From NCBI RefSeq assembly GCF_016623615.1, contig NZ_JAEHFX010000001.1:434001-498000 (forward strand): DNA of 64,000 nucleotides, written 5' to 3'. Of the stretch, positions 8,273 through 17,655 are shown piece after piece (positions within the stretch are counted from its first letter, which is position 1; the number at the start of each line of letters is the position of its first letter). The stretch comes from Adhaeribacter terrigena (GTDB lineage Bacteria > Bacteroidota > Bacteroidia > Cytophagales > Hymenobacteraceae). The notes below the pieces were generated by a model. That model was not told the origin of the DNA and made no database searches. It was given only the letters and a program-made list of their open reading frames with translations. The position numbers were made by a program, and so were the translations under genes.

Positions 8273-9619
8273 ATGAAGATAGCAGTTGTAGGCACCGGTT
8301 ATGTTGGTCTAGTTACCGGCACATGTTTAGCCGAAGTAGGTATGGAAGTTACCTGCATTGATATTGATCAGAAAAAAATAGATAGCCTGAAGCAGGGCAT
8401 TCTGCCGATTTACGAACCCGGCCTGGAAGAAATGGTACTCCGCAACACTGAAAAAGGGCGTTTGCAATTCTCTACCAATCTGGCCGAAAGCATTCAGGGC
8501 GCCGATGTGGCCTTTATTGCCGTAGGTACGCCTCCCGGCGAAGATGGCAGCGCTGACCTGAAATACGTGTTAGGGGTGGCCCGTGAAATTGGCCGCAACA
8601 TGAACAACTACATGGTAGTGGTTACCAAAAGTACCGTGCCGGTTGGAACAGCTAATAAAGTGCGCGCCGCGCTGGAAGACGAACTTAGTGCTCGCGGAAA
8701 AAATTTCGATTTTGATGTAGCTTCTAACCCGGAATTCCTGAAAGAAGGTGCCGCTATTGAAGACTTCCTGAAACCGGACCGCATTGTAATTGGCGTGGAA
8801 TCGGAAAAAGCGGAAGGTATCATGTCTAAAGTTTACAAGCCATTCCTGCTTAACGGCCACCCGATCATTTTCATGGATATTCCTTCCGCTGAAATGACCA
8901 AATACGCGGCTAACTCCATGCTCGCTACCAAGATCAGCTTTATGAACGACATTGCCAACCTCTGCGAAATTATGGGCGCCGATGTAAACATGGTGCGTAA
9001 AGGCATTGGCTCCGACGCCCGTATCGGCAATAAATTCATTTACCCAGGCATTGGCTATGGGGGCTCTTGCTTCCCGAAAGATGTGAAAGCCCTCATCAAA
9101 ACAGCAGCCGATCACGGTTACAAAATGCAGATACTGGAATCAGTTGAATCGGTAAATGAGAATCAGAAATCGGTGCTTTTCAATAAGATCCAAAAGCATT
9201 TTAACGGCGACCTGAAAGGAAAAACATTTGCGGTCTGGGGTTTGTCTTTCAAACCAAAAACCGACGATATGCGCGAAGCGCCTTCCTTGGTAATTATTGA
9301 AAAACTGCTTGCTGCCGGTTGCCAGGTAAAAGCCTACGATCCGGTAGCCATGAAAGAAGCCCAACACATCATCGGCAATAAAATTGAATACGCCAACGAT
9401 CAGAATGAAGCTCTGGTAGACGCCGATGCACTTTTGATCGTAACGGAGTGGCCGGAGTTCAGATCGCCTAATTTTAAAGTTGTAGGTAAACTGATGCGCG
9501 ATAAAGTTATTTTTGATGGTCGTAATATTTACGATACCAAAGAAATGCACGACGCCGGCTTTACTTATTACGGCATAGGCGTAAAGCCTTATTACCATTC
9601 TACAGTAGAAATTGCATAA
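8273..9619 (+). CDS. ugd: UDP-glucose 6-dehydrogenase
   Basis: Makes UDP-glucuronate from UDP-glucose with two NAD+. The 448 residues show the Rossmann motif VVGTGYVGLVTGTCLAEVG at the N-terminus, the substrate loop ASNPEFLKEGAAI (about 162), the catalytic Cys in GYGGSCFPKD (about 265) and the C-terminal domain beginning WGLSFKPKTDDMREAPS. Length is normal. The next gene, 6 bp away, is UDP-glucuronate decarboxylase, which supports UDP-glucose as the substrate. The diacetamido-uronate trio downstream would need UDP-GlcNAc 6-dehydrogenase, and no second dehydrogenase is present in the window, so a wider substrate range is possible. Confidence 0.93.
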   Translation: MKIAVVGTGYVGLVTGTCLAEVGMEVTCIDIDQKKIDSLKQGILPIYEPGLEEMVLRNTEKGRLQFSTNLAESIQGADVAFIAVGTPPGEDGSADLKYVLGVAREIGRNMNNYMVVVTKSTVPVGTANKVRAALEDELSARGKNFDFDVASNPEFLKEGAAIEDFLKPDRIVIGVESEKAEGIMSKVYKPFLLNGHPIIFMDIPSAEMTKYAANSMLATKISFMNDIANLCEIMGADVNMVRKGIGSDARIGNKFIYPGIGYGGSCFPKDVKALIKTAADHGYKMQILESVESVNENQKSVLFNKIQKHFNGDLKGKTFAVWGLSFKPKTDDMREAPSLVIIEKLLAAGCQVKAYDPVAMKEAQHIIGNKIEYANDQNEALVDADALLIVTEWPEFRSPNFKVVGKLMRDKVIFDGRNIYDTKEMHDAGFTYYGIGVKPYYHSTVEIA

Positions 9620-9625
9620 ATAATA

Positions 9626-10564
9626 ATGGGTAGAAAACGCATTTTAATTACCGGCGGCGCCGGCTTTTTAGGCTCACATTTATGTGACCGGTTTTTGAAA
9701 GAAGGGTACCACGTTATTGCCATGGATAACCTCATTACGGGAAGCCTGGCCAATATCGAACATCTTTTTAAGGAGCAACATTTTGAGTTTTACCACCATG
9801 ATGTTTCCAAATTCGTATTCGTGCCGGGTAAGCTGGATTATATCCTGCATTTTGCTTCACCCGCTTCACCGATCGATTACCTGAAGATCCCGATCCAGAC
9901 GCTGAAAGTAGGATCGCTGGGTACGCATAATTTGCTGGGCTTAGCCCGTGTAAAACATGCCCGCATGCTCATTGCTTCTACTTCCGAAGTATACGGCGAT
10001 CCGGAAATTCACCCGCAGGTAGAAGAATATTGGGGGCACGTAAACCCGGTTGGCCCACGCGGTTGCTACGACGAAGCCAAGCGTTTCCAGGAAGCGATCA
10101 CGATGGCTTACCACATGCACCACGGTCTGGAAACCCGCATTATTCGCATCTTCAACACGTATGGCCCGCGTATGCGCTTGGATGATGGCCGCGTTTTACC
10201 AGCTTTTTTAAGTCAGGCATTACGGGGCGAGCCCCTTTCCATTTTTGGTGATGGCTCGCAAACCCGTTCTTTCTGCTACGTAGACGATCTGGTGGAAGGA
10301 ATCTATCGCTTACTGCTCAGCGATTACCACTTGCCGGTTAACATTGGCAACCCTTCGGAAATCACGATCAAGGAGTTTGCCGAAGAGATTAGTAAACTGG
10401 CGGGCGTAGAGCTGAACTTAACATACCAGCCGTTGCCTGAAAACGATCCGCAGCGTCGCAGGCCGGATATTACCAAAGCGAAAGAAATTCTGGGCTGGGA
10501 ACCTAAAGTGGACCGGGCAGAAGGCTTGAGAAGAACTTACGAGTTTTTTAAGGATAAAGTGTAA
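9626..10564 (+). CDS. uxs: UDP-glucuronate decarboxylase (UDP-xylose synthase)
   Basis: An extended SDR of 312 residues that turns UDP-glucuronate into UDP-xylose through a 4-keto intermediate. It has the NAD motif [24 protein letters not shown] after it, the [20 protein letters not shown] block typical of UXS, and the catalytic YDEAKR motif (YxxxK) in [15 protein letters not shown]. It follows ugd in the same direction with a 6-bp gap, forming a two-step module. A terminator-like inverted repeat follows it. Confidence 0.92.
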   Translation: MGRKRILITGGAGFLGSHLCDRFLKEGYHVIAMDNLITGSLANIEHLFKEQHFEFYHHDVSKFVFVPGKLDYILHFASPASPIDYLKIPIQTLKVGSLGTHNLLGLARVKHARMLIASTSEVYGDPEIHPQVEEYWGHVNPVGPRGCYDEAKRFQEAITMAYHMHHGLETRIIRIFNTYGPRMRLDDGRVLPAFLSQALRGEPLSIFGDGSQTRSFCYVDDLVEGIYRLLLSDYHLPVNIGNPSEITIKEFAEEISKLAGVELNLTYQPLPENDPQRRRPDITKAKEILGWEPKVDRAEGLRRTYEFFKDKV

Positions 10565-10588
10565 GGTGTAGGTTCCTCATTATTAATT

Positions 10589-10642
10589 ATACCGTTTCTC
10601 AGAGATCTAATGCGATTCTCTTTGTAGGAACGGTATTTTTTT
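10589..10642 (+). terminator. Terminator-like inverted repeat after uxs
   Basis: Arms ATACCGTT (10589-10596) and AACGGTAT (10629-10636) are perfect over 8 bp and run into TTTTTTT. The loop is long (32 nt) but holds additional short pairing. It would close the asnB-ugd-uxs transcript. Confidence 0.5.
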
Positions 10643-10766
10643 AGAAAGCATAATCGAAGGATAAGGGTGGAGAAAGTTCACAGATAAGGGAAATCGAACT
10701 TTAAAAAATAGAAGCAAATAATTTTTGAAGCTTAACTCTTAATAATAGTAATCTTTCAAATTATCT

Positions 10767-10774
10767 TATATTTG
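10767..10774 (+). promoter_or_regulatory. Candidate -7 box for the 10.9-23 kb sugar operon
   Basis: TATATTTG matches TAnnTTTG exactly, 113 bp before the start at 10888. No TTG at the usual -33 distance was seen, so the call rests on one box and position. Confidence 0.4.
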
Positions 10775-10887
10775 TAAATTACTCTTAATTTAAGATGTTC
10801 GATCAGGTATAGTAAAGAAAATACGTCTTGATTTAATTAGTTAATCCTGAAAAGTAAAAGGTTATCAGCAAAACTTACGTTCAAAAA

Positions 10888-12042
10888 ATGATTCACTCTG
10901 TTCAAGTAGAACCGATCCAGATGGTGGATCTCAAAAACCAGTATCTACGGATAAAAAATGAAGTAGACGCAGCTATTGCTCAGACTTTAAATACTACCAC
11001 ATTTATTAATGGGCCTCAAGTTACAGAATTTGCTCATAATTTAGGGCTTTTTCTGCGGGTTAAACACGTAATTCCGTGTGCTAACGGTACGGATGCGCTT
11101 CAGATAGCTATGATGGCTTTAGGACTGGAACCCGGTGATGAGGTAATAGTTCCTACATTTACCTATGTCGCGACCGCCGAAGTAATAGCTCTATTAGGGT
11201 TTGTTCCGGTTATGGTAGAATCAGATCCCGAAACCTTTAATGTTAGGGCTGAAGATATTATAAACGCTATTACTGCTAAAACCAAAGCTATTGTACCTGT
11301 ACACCTTTTTGGGCAATGTGTTGATATGGAACCATTGCTTAAACTGGCAGAAGACCACAATTTATATGTAATTGAAGACACAGCTCAAGCCCTTGGCGCA
11401 GAATACACTTTTTCAGATAGTACCATAAAGCGGGCCGGTACAATGGGTACAATTGGTTGTACTTCTTTCTTTCCTTCTAAAAACTTAGGTTGCTATGGCG
11501 ATGGGGGAGCTTTATATACTGATAACGATGACCTTGCCGAAAAAGTAAGAATGATAGCCAACCATGGCCAGGCTAAAAAATACCATCACAAAATGGTGGG
11601 CATAAATTCTAGATTAGATACGTTACAGGCCGGAATTCTGAATGTGAAATTAAAGTATCTTGATGAGTATGCTGCGAACCGCAATGCCGCTGCCGATTAT
11701 TATGACAAAGCATTTTCTGGAGTTTCTGGTTTACAAACGCCCCGGCGTCAAAATAATTCAACTCATGTATTTCACCAGTACACTCTAATTGTTAATAATG
11801 GAAAGCGAGATGAATTAAAAGCGTATCTGGAAACCAGGGGGATCCCTTCCATGGTATATTACCCTTTGCCTTTATACGCCCAAGAAGCATTTAAGAACGA
11901 TAAATATAAGGCAGAGAACTTTCCAACGGCAGAATACCTTTGTTCATCTGTTCTCTCCTTACCAATTCATACTGAAATGACCGAAGAGCAGCTTAACCAG
12001 ATTGCTGCAGCAGTTTTAGCATTTTTTAATTCCCAAAGATAA
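10888..12042 (+). CDS. DegT/DnrJ/EryC1 aminotransferase, WbpE/WlbC-like
   Basis: A PLP-dependent sugar aminotransferase of 384 residues. The family marks are [15 protein letters not shown] (about 63), [26 protein letters not shown] and the PLP-lysine segment [15 protein letters not shown] (about 190-205). The next two genes are a WbpD-like N-acetyltransferase and a WbpB-like dehydrogenase, so the likely reaction is transfer of an amino group to C3 of UDP-3-keto-GlcNAcA in the route to UDP-2,3-diacetamido-glucuronate. The overlap with the next gene is 1 bp (TAATG). Product assignment is inference from the trio; family is certain. Confidence 0.88.
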   Translation: MIHSVQVEPIQMVDLKNQYLRIKNEVDAAIAQTLNTTTFINGPQVTEFAHNLGLFLRVKHVIPCANGTDALQIAMMALGLEPGDEVIVPTFTYVATAEVIALLGFVPVMVESDPETFNVRAEDIINAITAKTKAIVPVHLFGQCVDMEPLLKLAEDHNLYVIEDTAQALGAEYTFSDSTIKRAGTMGTIGCTSFFPSKNLGCYGDGGALYTDNDDLAEKVRMIANHGQAKKYHHKMVGINSRLDTLQAGILNVKLKYLDEYAANRNAAADYYDKAFSGVSGLQTPRRQNNSTHVFHQYTLIVNNGKRDELKAYLETRGIPSMVYYPLPLYAQEAFKNDKYKAENFPTAEYLCSSVLSLPIHTEMTEEQLNQIAAAVLAFFNSQR

Positions 12043-12623
12043 TGGCTGAAAACGAATTTTTTGCGCACACCACCGCTGTAGTAGATGAAGGATGCACCAT
12101 TGGTAAAGGCACTAAGATATGGCACTTTAGCCATATTATGTCTGGTTGTATCCTAGGAACCAGTTGCAACATTGGTCAGAACGTAGTGATTTCTCCCGGA
12201 GTTGTTCTGGGTAATAATGTAAAGGTGCAAAATAACGTTTCAATTTATGAAGGTGTTACCTGCGACGATGATGTGTTCCTGGGGCCTTCCATGGTTTTTA
12301 CCAACGTAATTAACCCCCGAAGTGCGGTTAACCGCCGGGGACAATATTCTAAAACTCATGTAGGTAAAGGTGCGTCTATCGGGGCCAACGCTACTATTGT
12401 TTGTGGCCACGATATTGGTGAATTTGCATTTATCGGTGCCGGAGCTGTAGTAACCAAAACTGTTCCGGCCTTTGCCCTTTTAGTAGGGAATCCTGCCCGG
12501 CAATTGGGTTGGATGAGTGAATTCGGGCATCGCCTTAATTTTGATGCCGATAACAAAGCAGTTTGCCTGGAAAGCGGACAGGAGTATCAATTAGAAGCGG
12601 GTAAGGTAACCAGAACTAAATAA
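12042..12623 (+). CDS. Left-handed beta-helix N-acetyltransferase, WbpD/WlbB-like
   Basis: An acetyl-CoA dependent transferase of 193 residues, the same size as WbpD. Hexapeptide repeats run from about 15 to 160 ([35 protein letters not shown]), with the insert [20 protein letters not shown] found in the WbpD/WlbB group and the closing [28 protein letters not shown]. It would acetylate the 3-amino group put on by the preceding aminotransferase. It is translationally coupled to it (TAATG overlap). Confidence 0.88.
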   Translation: MAENEFFAHTTAVVDEGCTIGKGTKIWHFSHIMSGCILGTSCNIGQNVVISPGVVLGNNVKVQNNVSIYEGVTCDDDVFLGPSMVFTNVINPRSAVNRRGQYSKTHVGKGASIGANATIVCGHDIGEFAFIGAGAVVTKTVPAFALLVGNPARQLGWMSEFGHRLNFDADNKAVCLESGQEYQLEAGKVTRTK

Positions 12624-12689
12624 TTCAAATAACAATTCAGGATTTTACAAGAAGGGTTCCCTTTTTATAAATCCTTATGTCTGAACACG

Positions 12690-13721
12690 GTGGAAAATAA
12701 CCAAAAAATAAAATATGCGGTAATTGGATGCGGCCACATTGGGAAGCGTCATGCCGAAATGATTGTTCGTAACCCTGAATCAGAGTTAGTAGCCCTAGTA
12801 GACGTGAAAGATCGTTCCCAATTAGGCTTGGAGAACTTCGAGGTCCCTTTTTTTAATGATATCGATACCATGCTTGCTTCCGGCCTGGAAATAGATGTGG
12901 TAAATATCTGCTCACCGAATGGCTTTCACTCAGAACATGCTTTAAAATCGTTAGCTGCTAAAAAGCATATTGTGGTAGAAAAGCCAATGGCTCTTACTAA
13001 AAATGATGCTGAAAAGGTAATCTTTAAAGCGCTGAACATGCACCGGCATTTATTTGCCGTAATGCAGAACCGGTATTCACCGCCATCTGTGTGGATTAAG
13101 GAAATGATAGAATCCGGGAAATTAGGGAATATTTATATGATGCAGCTAAATTGTTATTGGAACCGCGACGATCGTTATTATAAACCGGATAGCTGGCATG
13201 GTAAGAAGGATCTTGATGGTGGGACTTTATTTACCCAGTTTTCTCATTTTATCGATATCATGTACTGGCTTTTTGGTGATATTGATAATATTCAGGCTAA
13301 GTTCAACGACTTTAACCACGCCAATCTTACCGATTTTGAAGATTCAGGTTTTGTAAGTTTCGATTTTGTAGAAGGGGGCATGGGCTGCATTAACTATTCC
13401 ACATCAGTATGGAACCAGAATTTGGAAAGCAGCATGACCATTATTGCTGAAAAAGGCAGCGTAAAGATTGGTGGTCAGTATATGAACGAAGTAGAATACT
13501 GCCACATTAAAGATTATGAAATGCCTGAATTGGCCCCAACTAACCCTGGAAATGATTATGGCGCTTATAAAGGATCTGCTCAAAACCACCATTACGTTAT
13601 CGAAAATGTGGTAGATGTTCTTAAAGGTAGAGCTCCAATTACTACCAATGCACTGGAAGGCTTGAAAGTAGTAGATATTATTGAGCGGATTTACAAAGAA
13701 AAAAAAGTCGACCAGAAGTAG
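12690..13721 (+). CDS. Gfo/Idh/MocA dehydrogenase, WbpB/WlbA-like
   Basis: An NAD-dependent sugar dehydrogenase of 343 residues with start GTG 12690. The Rossmann motif YAVIGCGHIGKRHAEMI is followed by the EKPMALT motif (about 98) and by the segment CYWNRDDRYYKPDSWHG then DGGTLFTQFSHFID, which is characteristic of the WbpB/WlbA group that oxidises C3 of UDP-GlcNAcA. With the two preceding genes it completes the oxidise-aminate-acetylate module. A seven-codon frame at 12677 (MSEHGGK) ends before this start and is not counted as a gene. Confidence 0.88.
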   Translation: MENNQKIKYAVIGCGHIGKRHAEMIVRNPESELVALVDVKDRSQLGLENFEVPFFNDIDTMLASGLEIDVVNICSPNGFHSEHALKSLAAKKHIVVEKPMALTKNDAEKVIFKALNMHRHLFAVMQNRYSPPSVWIKEMIESGKLGNIYMMQLNCYWNRDDRYYKPDSWHGKKDLDGGTLFTQFSHFIDIMYWLFGDIDNIQAKFNDFNHANLTDFEDSGFVSFDFVEGGMGCINYSTSVWNQNLESSMTIIAEKGSVKIGGQYMNEVEYCHIKDYEMPELAPTNPGNDYGAYKGSAQNHHYVIENVVDVLKGRAPITTNALEGLKVVDIIERIYKEKKVDQK

Positions 13722-13727
13722 GATATA

Positions 13728-14726
13728 ATGGAATTAGCAAATAAAAAAGTATTAGTAACAGGTGCAGATGGTTTTATCGGCAGCCAGTTAGTAGAAAGAC
13801 TTTTAGAAGAAGGATGTCAGGTAAAAGCATTTGTTTATTATAACTCATTTAATACCTGGGGATGGCTTGATACGCTTCCTAAAGAAAAACTTAACCAGAT
13901 CGAGATATTTACCGGCGATATCCGCGATCCGAACGGGGTACGCGTGGCCTGTCAGAACGTAGATGTTATTTTTCACTTAGCAGCCCTGATTGCCATTCCA
14001 TATAGCTATCATTCGCCAGATAGTTACGTTGACACGAATATTAAAGGGACCCTGAACATCCTTCAGGCTGCTAAAGACCTGAATATTGAAAAAGTGCTCG
14101 TTACTTCTACTTCCGAAGTGTATGGCACAGCCTTATATGTGCCAATTGATGAAAAACATCCGAAGCAAGGGCAGTCACCTTACTCCGCTACCAAAATCGG
14201 AGCAGATTATATTGCAGAATCGTTTTACCGCAGCTTTAACCTCCCGGTTACTATTGTAAGGCCGTTTAATACCTTTGGTCCTCGCCAATCAGCCCGGGCG
14301 GTAATCCCAACGATCATTTCGCAATTGGTTTCTGGTTACAACGAAATTAAACTCGGTGCCTTACACCCTACCCGCGATCTGCTTTTCGTTAAAGACACGG
14401 CCAATGGTTTTGTAGAAATTGCAAAGTCTGATAAAGTATTAGGCCAGGAGATAAACATAGCCACTAACTCCGAAATAACGGTAGGCGATCTGGCACAAAA
14501 ACTCATTGACAAGATCAATCCGCAAGCGAAAATCGTGACTGACGATGTACGCATGCGCCCGGAGAAAAGCGAAGTGGAAAGACTGTTCGGCGACAATAAA
14601 AAAATTATTGAGCTTACCAACTGGAAACAACAGTATTCGTTAGATCAGGGGCTGGAGCAAACAATAGAATGGTTCAGTAACCCGGCAAACTTGGCTCGCT
14701 ATAAGGCCGATATTTACAACCTGTAA
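13728..14726 (+). CDS. legB: NDP-N-acetylglucosamine 4,6-dehydratase, LegB-like
   Basis: An extended SDR of 332 residues. NAD motif VTGADGFIGSQLVERLLEEG at residue 9, the TSTSEVYGTALYVPIDEKHP block, catalytic YSATKIGAD (YxxxK) and RPFNTFGPRQSARAVIPTII. This pattern fits LegB, which makes the 4-keto-6-deoxy sugar from GDP-GlcNAc (in some species UDP-GlcNAc) as the first dedicated step of legionaminic acid synthesis. The gene order that follows (legC, neuD-like, legI, legG, ptmE, legF) makes the assignment strong. The gap to the preceding gene is 6 bp. Confidence 0.88.
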   Translation: MELANKKVLVTGADGFIGSQLVERLLEEGCQVKAFVYYNSFNTWGWLDTLPKEKLNQIEIFTGDIRDPNGVRVACQNVDVIFHLAALIAIPYSYHSPDSYVDTNIKGTLNILQAAKDLNIEKVLVTSTSEVYGTALYVPIDEKHPKQGQSPYSATKIGADYIAESFYRSFNLPVTIVRPFNTFGPRQSARAVIPTIISQLVSGYNEIKLGALHPTRDLLFVKDTANGFVEIAKSDKVLGQEINIATNSEITVGDLAQKLIDKINPQAKIVTDDVRMRPEKSEVERLFGDNKKIIELTNWKQQYSLDQGLEQTIEWFSNPANLARYKADIYNL

Positions 14727-14747
14727 CTCTTTCCGGAAAGGAAAAAA

Positions 14748-16004
14748 TTGCTATTATATAAACGTTCTGCCCCAAATATCTCAGGTTATATGCTAAATAA
14801 TGCCAGTTACACCGTTCCAGAAACCAAAAATGCTAATTCTACCCAGGTTATGGAAGCAATTTATAAAGAGATTGTAGATTACATCAAAAATTTATACGGC
14901 AATAAGGATTTTATTCCGCTCCACGCCCCGGTTTTTCAGGGCAATGAGAAAAAATATGTAGTTGAAACGATCGATTCTACTTTTGTTTCTTCGGTAGGTG
15001 CTTTTGTAGATCGTTTTGAGGAAATGATCCGCGATTATACAGGGGCCAAATTTGCTATTGGCACTATGAATGGAACGGCAGCGCTGCACATGGCATTGCT
15101 GCTGGCCGGGGTTAAACAGAACGAACTGGTTATTACGCAGCCATTTTCATTTATTGCCACCTGCAATGCCATTTCTTACATAGGTGCCCAGCCGGTTTTT
15201 GTTGACATCGATGCCAAAACGCTAGGCTTATCGGCCGAAAAACTGGAAGCCTTTTTAGTAACGGAAATTGAAACAAAAAACGGTAGCTGTTTTTATAAAA
15301 AAACCGGGCAACGTATTGCGGCTTGCGTACCCATGCATACCTTTGGCCATCCTGCAGATATAGAAAAACTGGTTGAAATATGTAACCGTTACAACGTGCC
15401 TTTAGTAGAAGATGCTGCGGAATCTATTGGTAGCACCTATAAAGGCCGCCAAACCGGTACCTTTGGCTTACTAGGGACGTTTAGTTTTAATGGAAATAAG
15501 ACAATTACCAGCGGCGGCGGTGGAGTAATAACTACCAACGATCCCAGTCTTGGGAAAATGGCAAAGCATTTAACCACCCAAGCCAAAGTTCCGCACCGTT
15601 GGGATTTCGTACATGACCATATCGGTTATAACTACCGTCTGCCGAATTTAAATGCTGCATTGGCTTGCGCCCAGATGGAACAATTAGATGCGTTTATTCA
15701 AAACAAGCGGGAAACTGCTGCTGTTTACGCAACTTTCTTTCGCGAAAAAGGAATAACCTTCGTGCAGGAACCGGAAGGCTCTCTCTCTAACTACTGGCTG
15801 AATGCTGTTTTATTAAAGAATCAGGCGGAACGCGATGCTTTCTTAACTTTTACCAACGACAACGGTGTAATGACGCGACCGGCCTGGCGCACCATGCATA
15901 AATTACCAATGTTTCAGAATTGCCACCGGGGCGACTTGTCAGTTGCCGAAAATATTGAGGCCCGGTTGGTGAATATTCCAAGTAGTGTAAGGTTTGAAAG
16001 CTAA
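14748..16004 (+). CDS. legC: 4-aminotransferase LegC
   Basis: PLP aminotransferase that puts an amino group on C4 of the LegB product. The marks are FIPLHAPVFQGNEKKYV, DSTFVSSVGAFVDRFE, TMNGTAALHMALLLAGV, EDAAESIGSTYKGRQTG and the lysine segment FSFNGNKTITSGGGG, all typical of LegC. The frame opens at TTG 14748, behind a purine-rich AGGAAAGGA, giving 418 residues; the conserved part begins near ATG 14850, which would give 384 residues, close to the family's usual length. The start is therefore uncertain. Its end overlaps the next gene by 11 bp. Confidence 0.9.
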   Translation: MLLYKRSAPNISGYMLNNASYTVPETKNANSTQVMEAIYKEIVDYIKNLYGNKDFIPLHAPVFQGNEKKYVVETIDSTFVSSVGAFVDRFEEMIRDYTGAKFAIGTMNGTAALHMALLLAGVKQNELVITQPFSFIATCNAISYIGAQPVFVDIDAKTLGLSAEKLEAFLVTEIETKNGSCFYKKTGQRIAACVPMHTFGHPADIEKLVEICNRYNVPLVEDAAESIGSTYKGRQTGTFGLLGTFSFNGNKTITSGGGGVITTNDPSLGKMAKHLTTQAKVPHRWDFVHDHIGYNYRLPNLNAALACAQMEQLDAFIQNKRETAAVYATFFREKGITFVQEPEGSLSNYWLNAVLLKNQAERDAFLTFTNDNGVMTRPAWRTMHKLPMFQNCHRGDLSVAENIEARLVNIPSSVRFES

Positions 16005-16632
16005 GGAACCAATTCTACTGATTGGGGGCGGCGGGAATTGTAAATCGGTGATCGAAGCCATAGAATCGGAAGGAAAATATCAGGTAGCCGGTATTGTGGA
16101 TGCACCTGACCGGGTTGGGAAACTCGTGCTCGGTTACCCCATAATCGGCAGCGACGAAGATCTTCCTGAGTTTTTAAAGCAAGTTCCCAATGCCCTGATT
16201 ACAGTCGGCCAGTTGAAAAGTGCGGCAAGCCGGATCAGGATTTTTGATGCAATAAAGGCCGCTGGTGCACGGCTTCCGGTTATAGTAGCTTCCACTGCGA
16301 ATGTTTCCAAGCATGCTTTAATCGGAGAAGGAACCGTAATTCTTCACGGTGCTCTGGTGAATGCCGACGCTGTGGTTGGAGTAAACAATATTATAAATAC
16401 CGGGGCTATCATTGAGCACGATGCAGTAACCGGAAACCATTGTCATATTTCCACAGGTGCAGTTCTGAACGGCGATTGTGTTGTTGGGAACGAAGTGTTG
16501 ATCGGTAGTAATGCCGTATTGAAGCAGGGAATTAAGATTGCTGACAAAGCCGTAGTCGGTGCGGGTTCGATAGTGTTGAAAGATGTAGATGCGGGTATGG
16601 TAGTAGTAGGTAACCCTGCTAAAATAAAGTAG
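15994..16632 (+). CDS. NeuD/PglD-family sugar O/N-acetyltransferase (LegH role)
   Basis: A 212-residue protein starting at TTG 15994. The N-terminal nucleotide-sugar binding fold has LLIGGGGNCKSVIEAIE; the C-terminal beta-helix carries hexapeptide repeats from about 95 to the end, closing with GAGSIVLKDVDAGMVVVGNPAKI. The His in INTGAIIEHDAV is in the place of the PglD catalytic base. In the legionaminic pathway this family acetylates the 4-amino group made by LegC. Its position between legC and legI supports that job. Confidence 0.85.
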   Translation: MKAKEPILLIGGGGNCKSVIEAIESEGKYQVAGIVDAPDRVGKLVLGYPIIGSDEDLPEFLKQVPNALITVGQLKSAASRIRIFDAIKAAGARLPVIVASTANVSKHALIGEGTVILHGALVNADAVVGVNNIINTGAIIEHDAVTGNHCHISTGAVLNGDCVVGNEVLIGSNAVLKQGIKIADKAVVGAGSIVLKDVDAGMVVVGNPAKIK

Positions 16633-16635
16633 AAA

Positions 16636-17655
16636 ATGAATAGAACATTAATAATTGCTGAAGCTGGCGTAAACCATAACGGCAGCATCGAACTGGCAAA
16701 AAAGTTAATAGACGTTGCCGTTGAAGCCGGGGTGGATTATGTGAAATTCCAGACCTTTAAAGCGGAGAACCTAGTTAGCAAATCGGCCAAGAAAGCGGCT
16801 TACCAGGTTAAAAACATTAATGATAACGACGATTCGCAGTTTGCCATGCTCAAAAAGCTGGAGCTGGATATCGACACCCATAAACTGCTTATCGATTATT
16901 GCCAATCCAGAAATATTAAATTTCTTTCTACCGCTTTCGATCTCGACAGCATCGATCTGTTGAATGAATTGAATATTGATCTCTTTAAAGTTCCTTCCGG
17001 CGAAATAACCAATTACCCGTACCTGCAAAAGATCGGACGTTCGGGCAAATCGGTTATCGTTTCAACGGGTATGGCCAACCTGTCCGATATTGAGGCTTGC
17101 ATCGAAGTACTAACCAACGCCGGTACAAACCGCGACCAGGTTACTATTCTGCATTGCAATACCGAATACCCTACTCCAATGAAAGATGTGAATCTTAAAG
17201 CTATGCTTACCATTGGCGAAGCCTTTAAGGTTCCAGTTGGATATTCTGACCATACACTCGGGATCGAAATTCCCGTTGCTGCCGTAGCAATGGGTGCTAC
17301 TGTTATTGAAAAGCATTTTACCTTAGATAAGACCATGGAAGGCCCGGATCATAAAGCTTCGCTAGAGCCGGATGAACTTATAAAAATGGTGGCGGCCATC
17401 CGGAATATCGAAAACGCTATGGGAAATGGTATAAAAAGTCCTTCGGCTTCCGAAGCCAGGAATATAGAAATAGCCCGGAAAAGCATACATATAGCTAAAG
17501 ACCTGCCAGCCGGCCACACATTGACAGAAGCCGACTTGCTTATGAAACGGCCTGGTTCCGGCATTTCCCCGATGAAAATCAATAGCATTTTAGGCAAGAC
17601 AATTGCCGTATCTTTACGGGAAGATGATATTTTATCCTGGAGCCACCTGCAATGA
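16636..17655 (+). CDS. legI: Legionaminic acid synthase (NeuB family)
   Basis: Condenses 2,4-diacetamido-2,4,6-trideoxymannose with phosphoenolpyruvate to legionaminic acid. The 339 residues start EAGVNHNGSIELAKKLID, with the KFQTFKAENLVS motif, STGMANLSDIE, LHCNTEYPTP and GYSDHTLGIE, and EKHFTLDKTMEGPDHKASL. A C-terminal antifreeze-like SAF domain starts near 282 (ARKSIHIAKDLPAGHTLTE). All NeuB motifs are intact. It overlaps legG by 4 bp (ATGA). Specificity for legionaminic rather than sialic or pseudaminic acid is inferred from legB, legC and ptmE beside it. Confidence 0.92.
   Translation: MNRTLIIAEAGVNHNGSIELAKKLIDVAVEAGVDYVKFQTFKAENLVSKSAKKAAYQVKNINDNDDSQFAMLKKLELDIDTHKLLIDYCQSRNIKFLSTAFDLDSIDLLNELNIDLFKVPSGEITNYPYLQKIGRSGKSVIVSTGMANLSDIEACIEVLTNAGTNRDQVTILHCNTEYPTPMKDVNLKAMLTIGEAFKVPVGYSDHTLGIEIPVAAVAMGATVIEKHFTLDKTMEGPDHKASLEPDELIKMVAAIRNIENAMGNGIKSPSASEARNIEIARKSIHIAKDLPAGHTLTEADLLMKRPGSGISPMKINSILGKTIAVSLREDDILSWSHLQ

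Larger units (their letters stand above)
10565..10887. other. Intergenic region, 323 bp
   Basis: Holds the uxs terminator at its start and a TAnnTTTG box at 10767-10774. The rest is AT-rich and shows no gene. It probably carries the promoter for the run of genes from 10888 to about 23 kb, which follow each other in one direction with short gaps or overlaps. Confidence 0.55.

Noticed and set aside
12677-12700. Seven-codon frame MSEHGGK before the WbpB-like gene
   Set aside because: Out of frame with the gene and too short to support; a leader peptide role cannot be shown.
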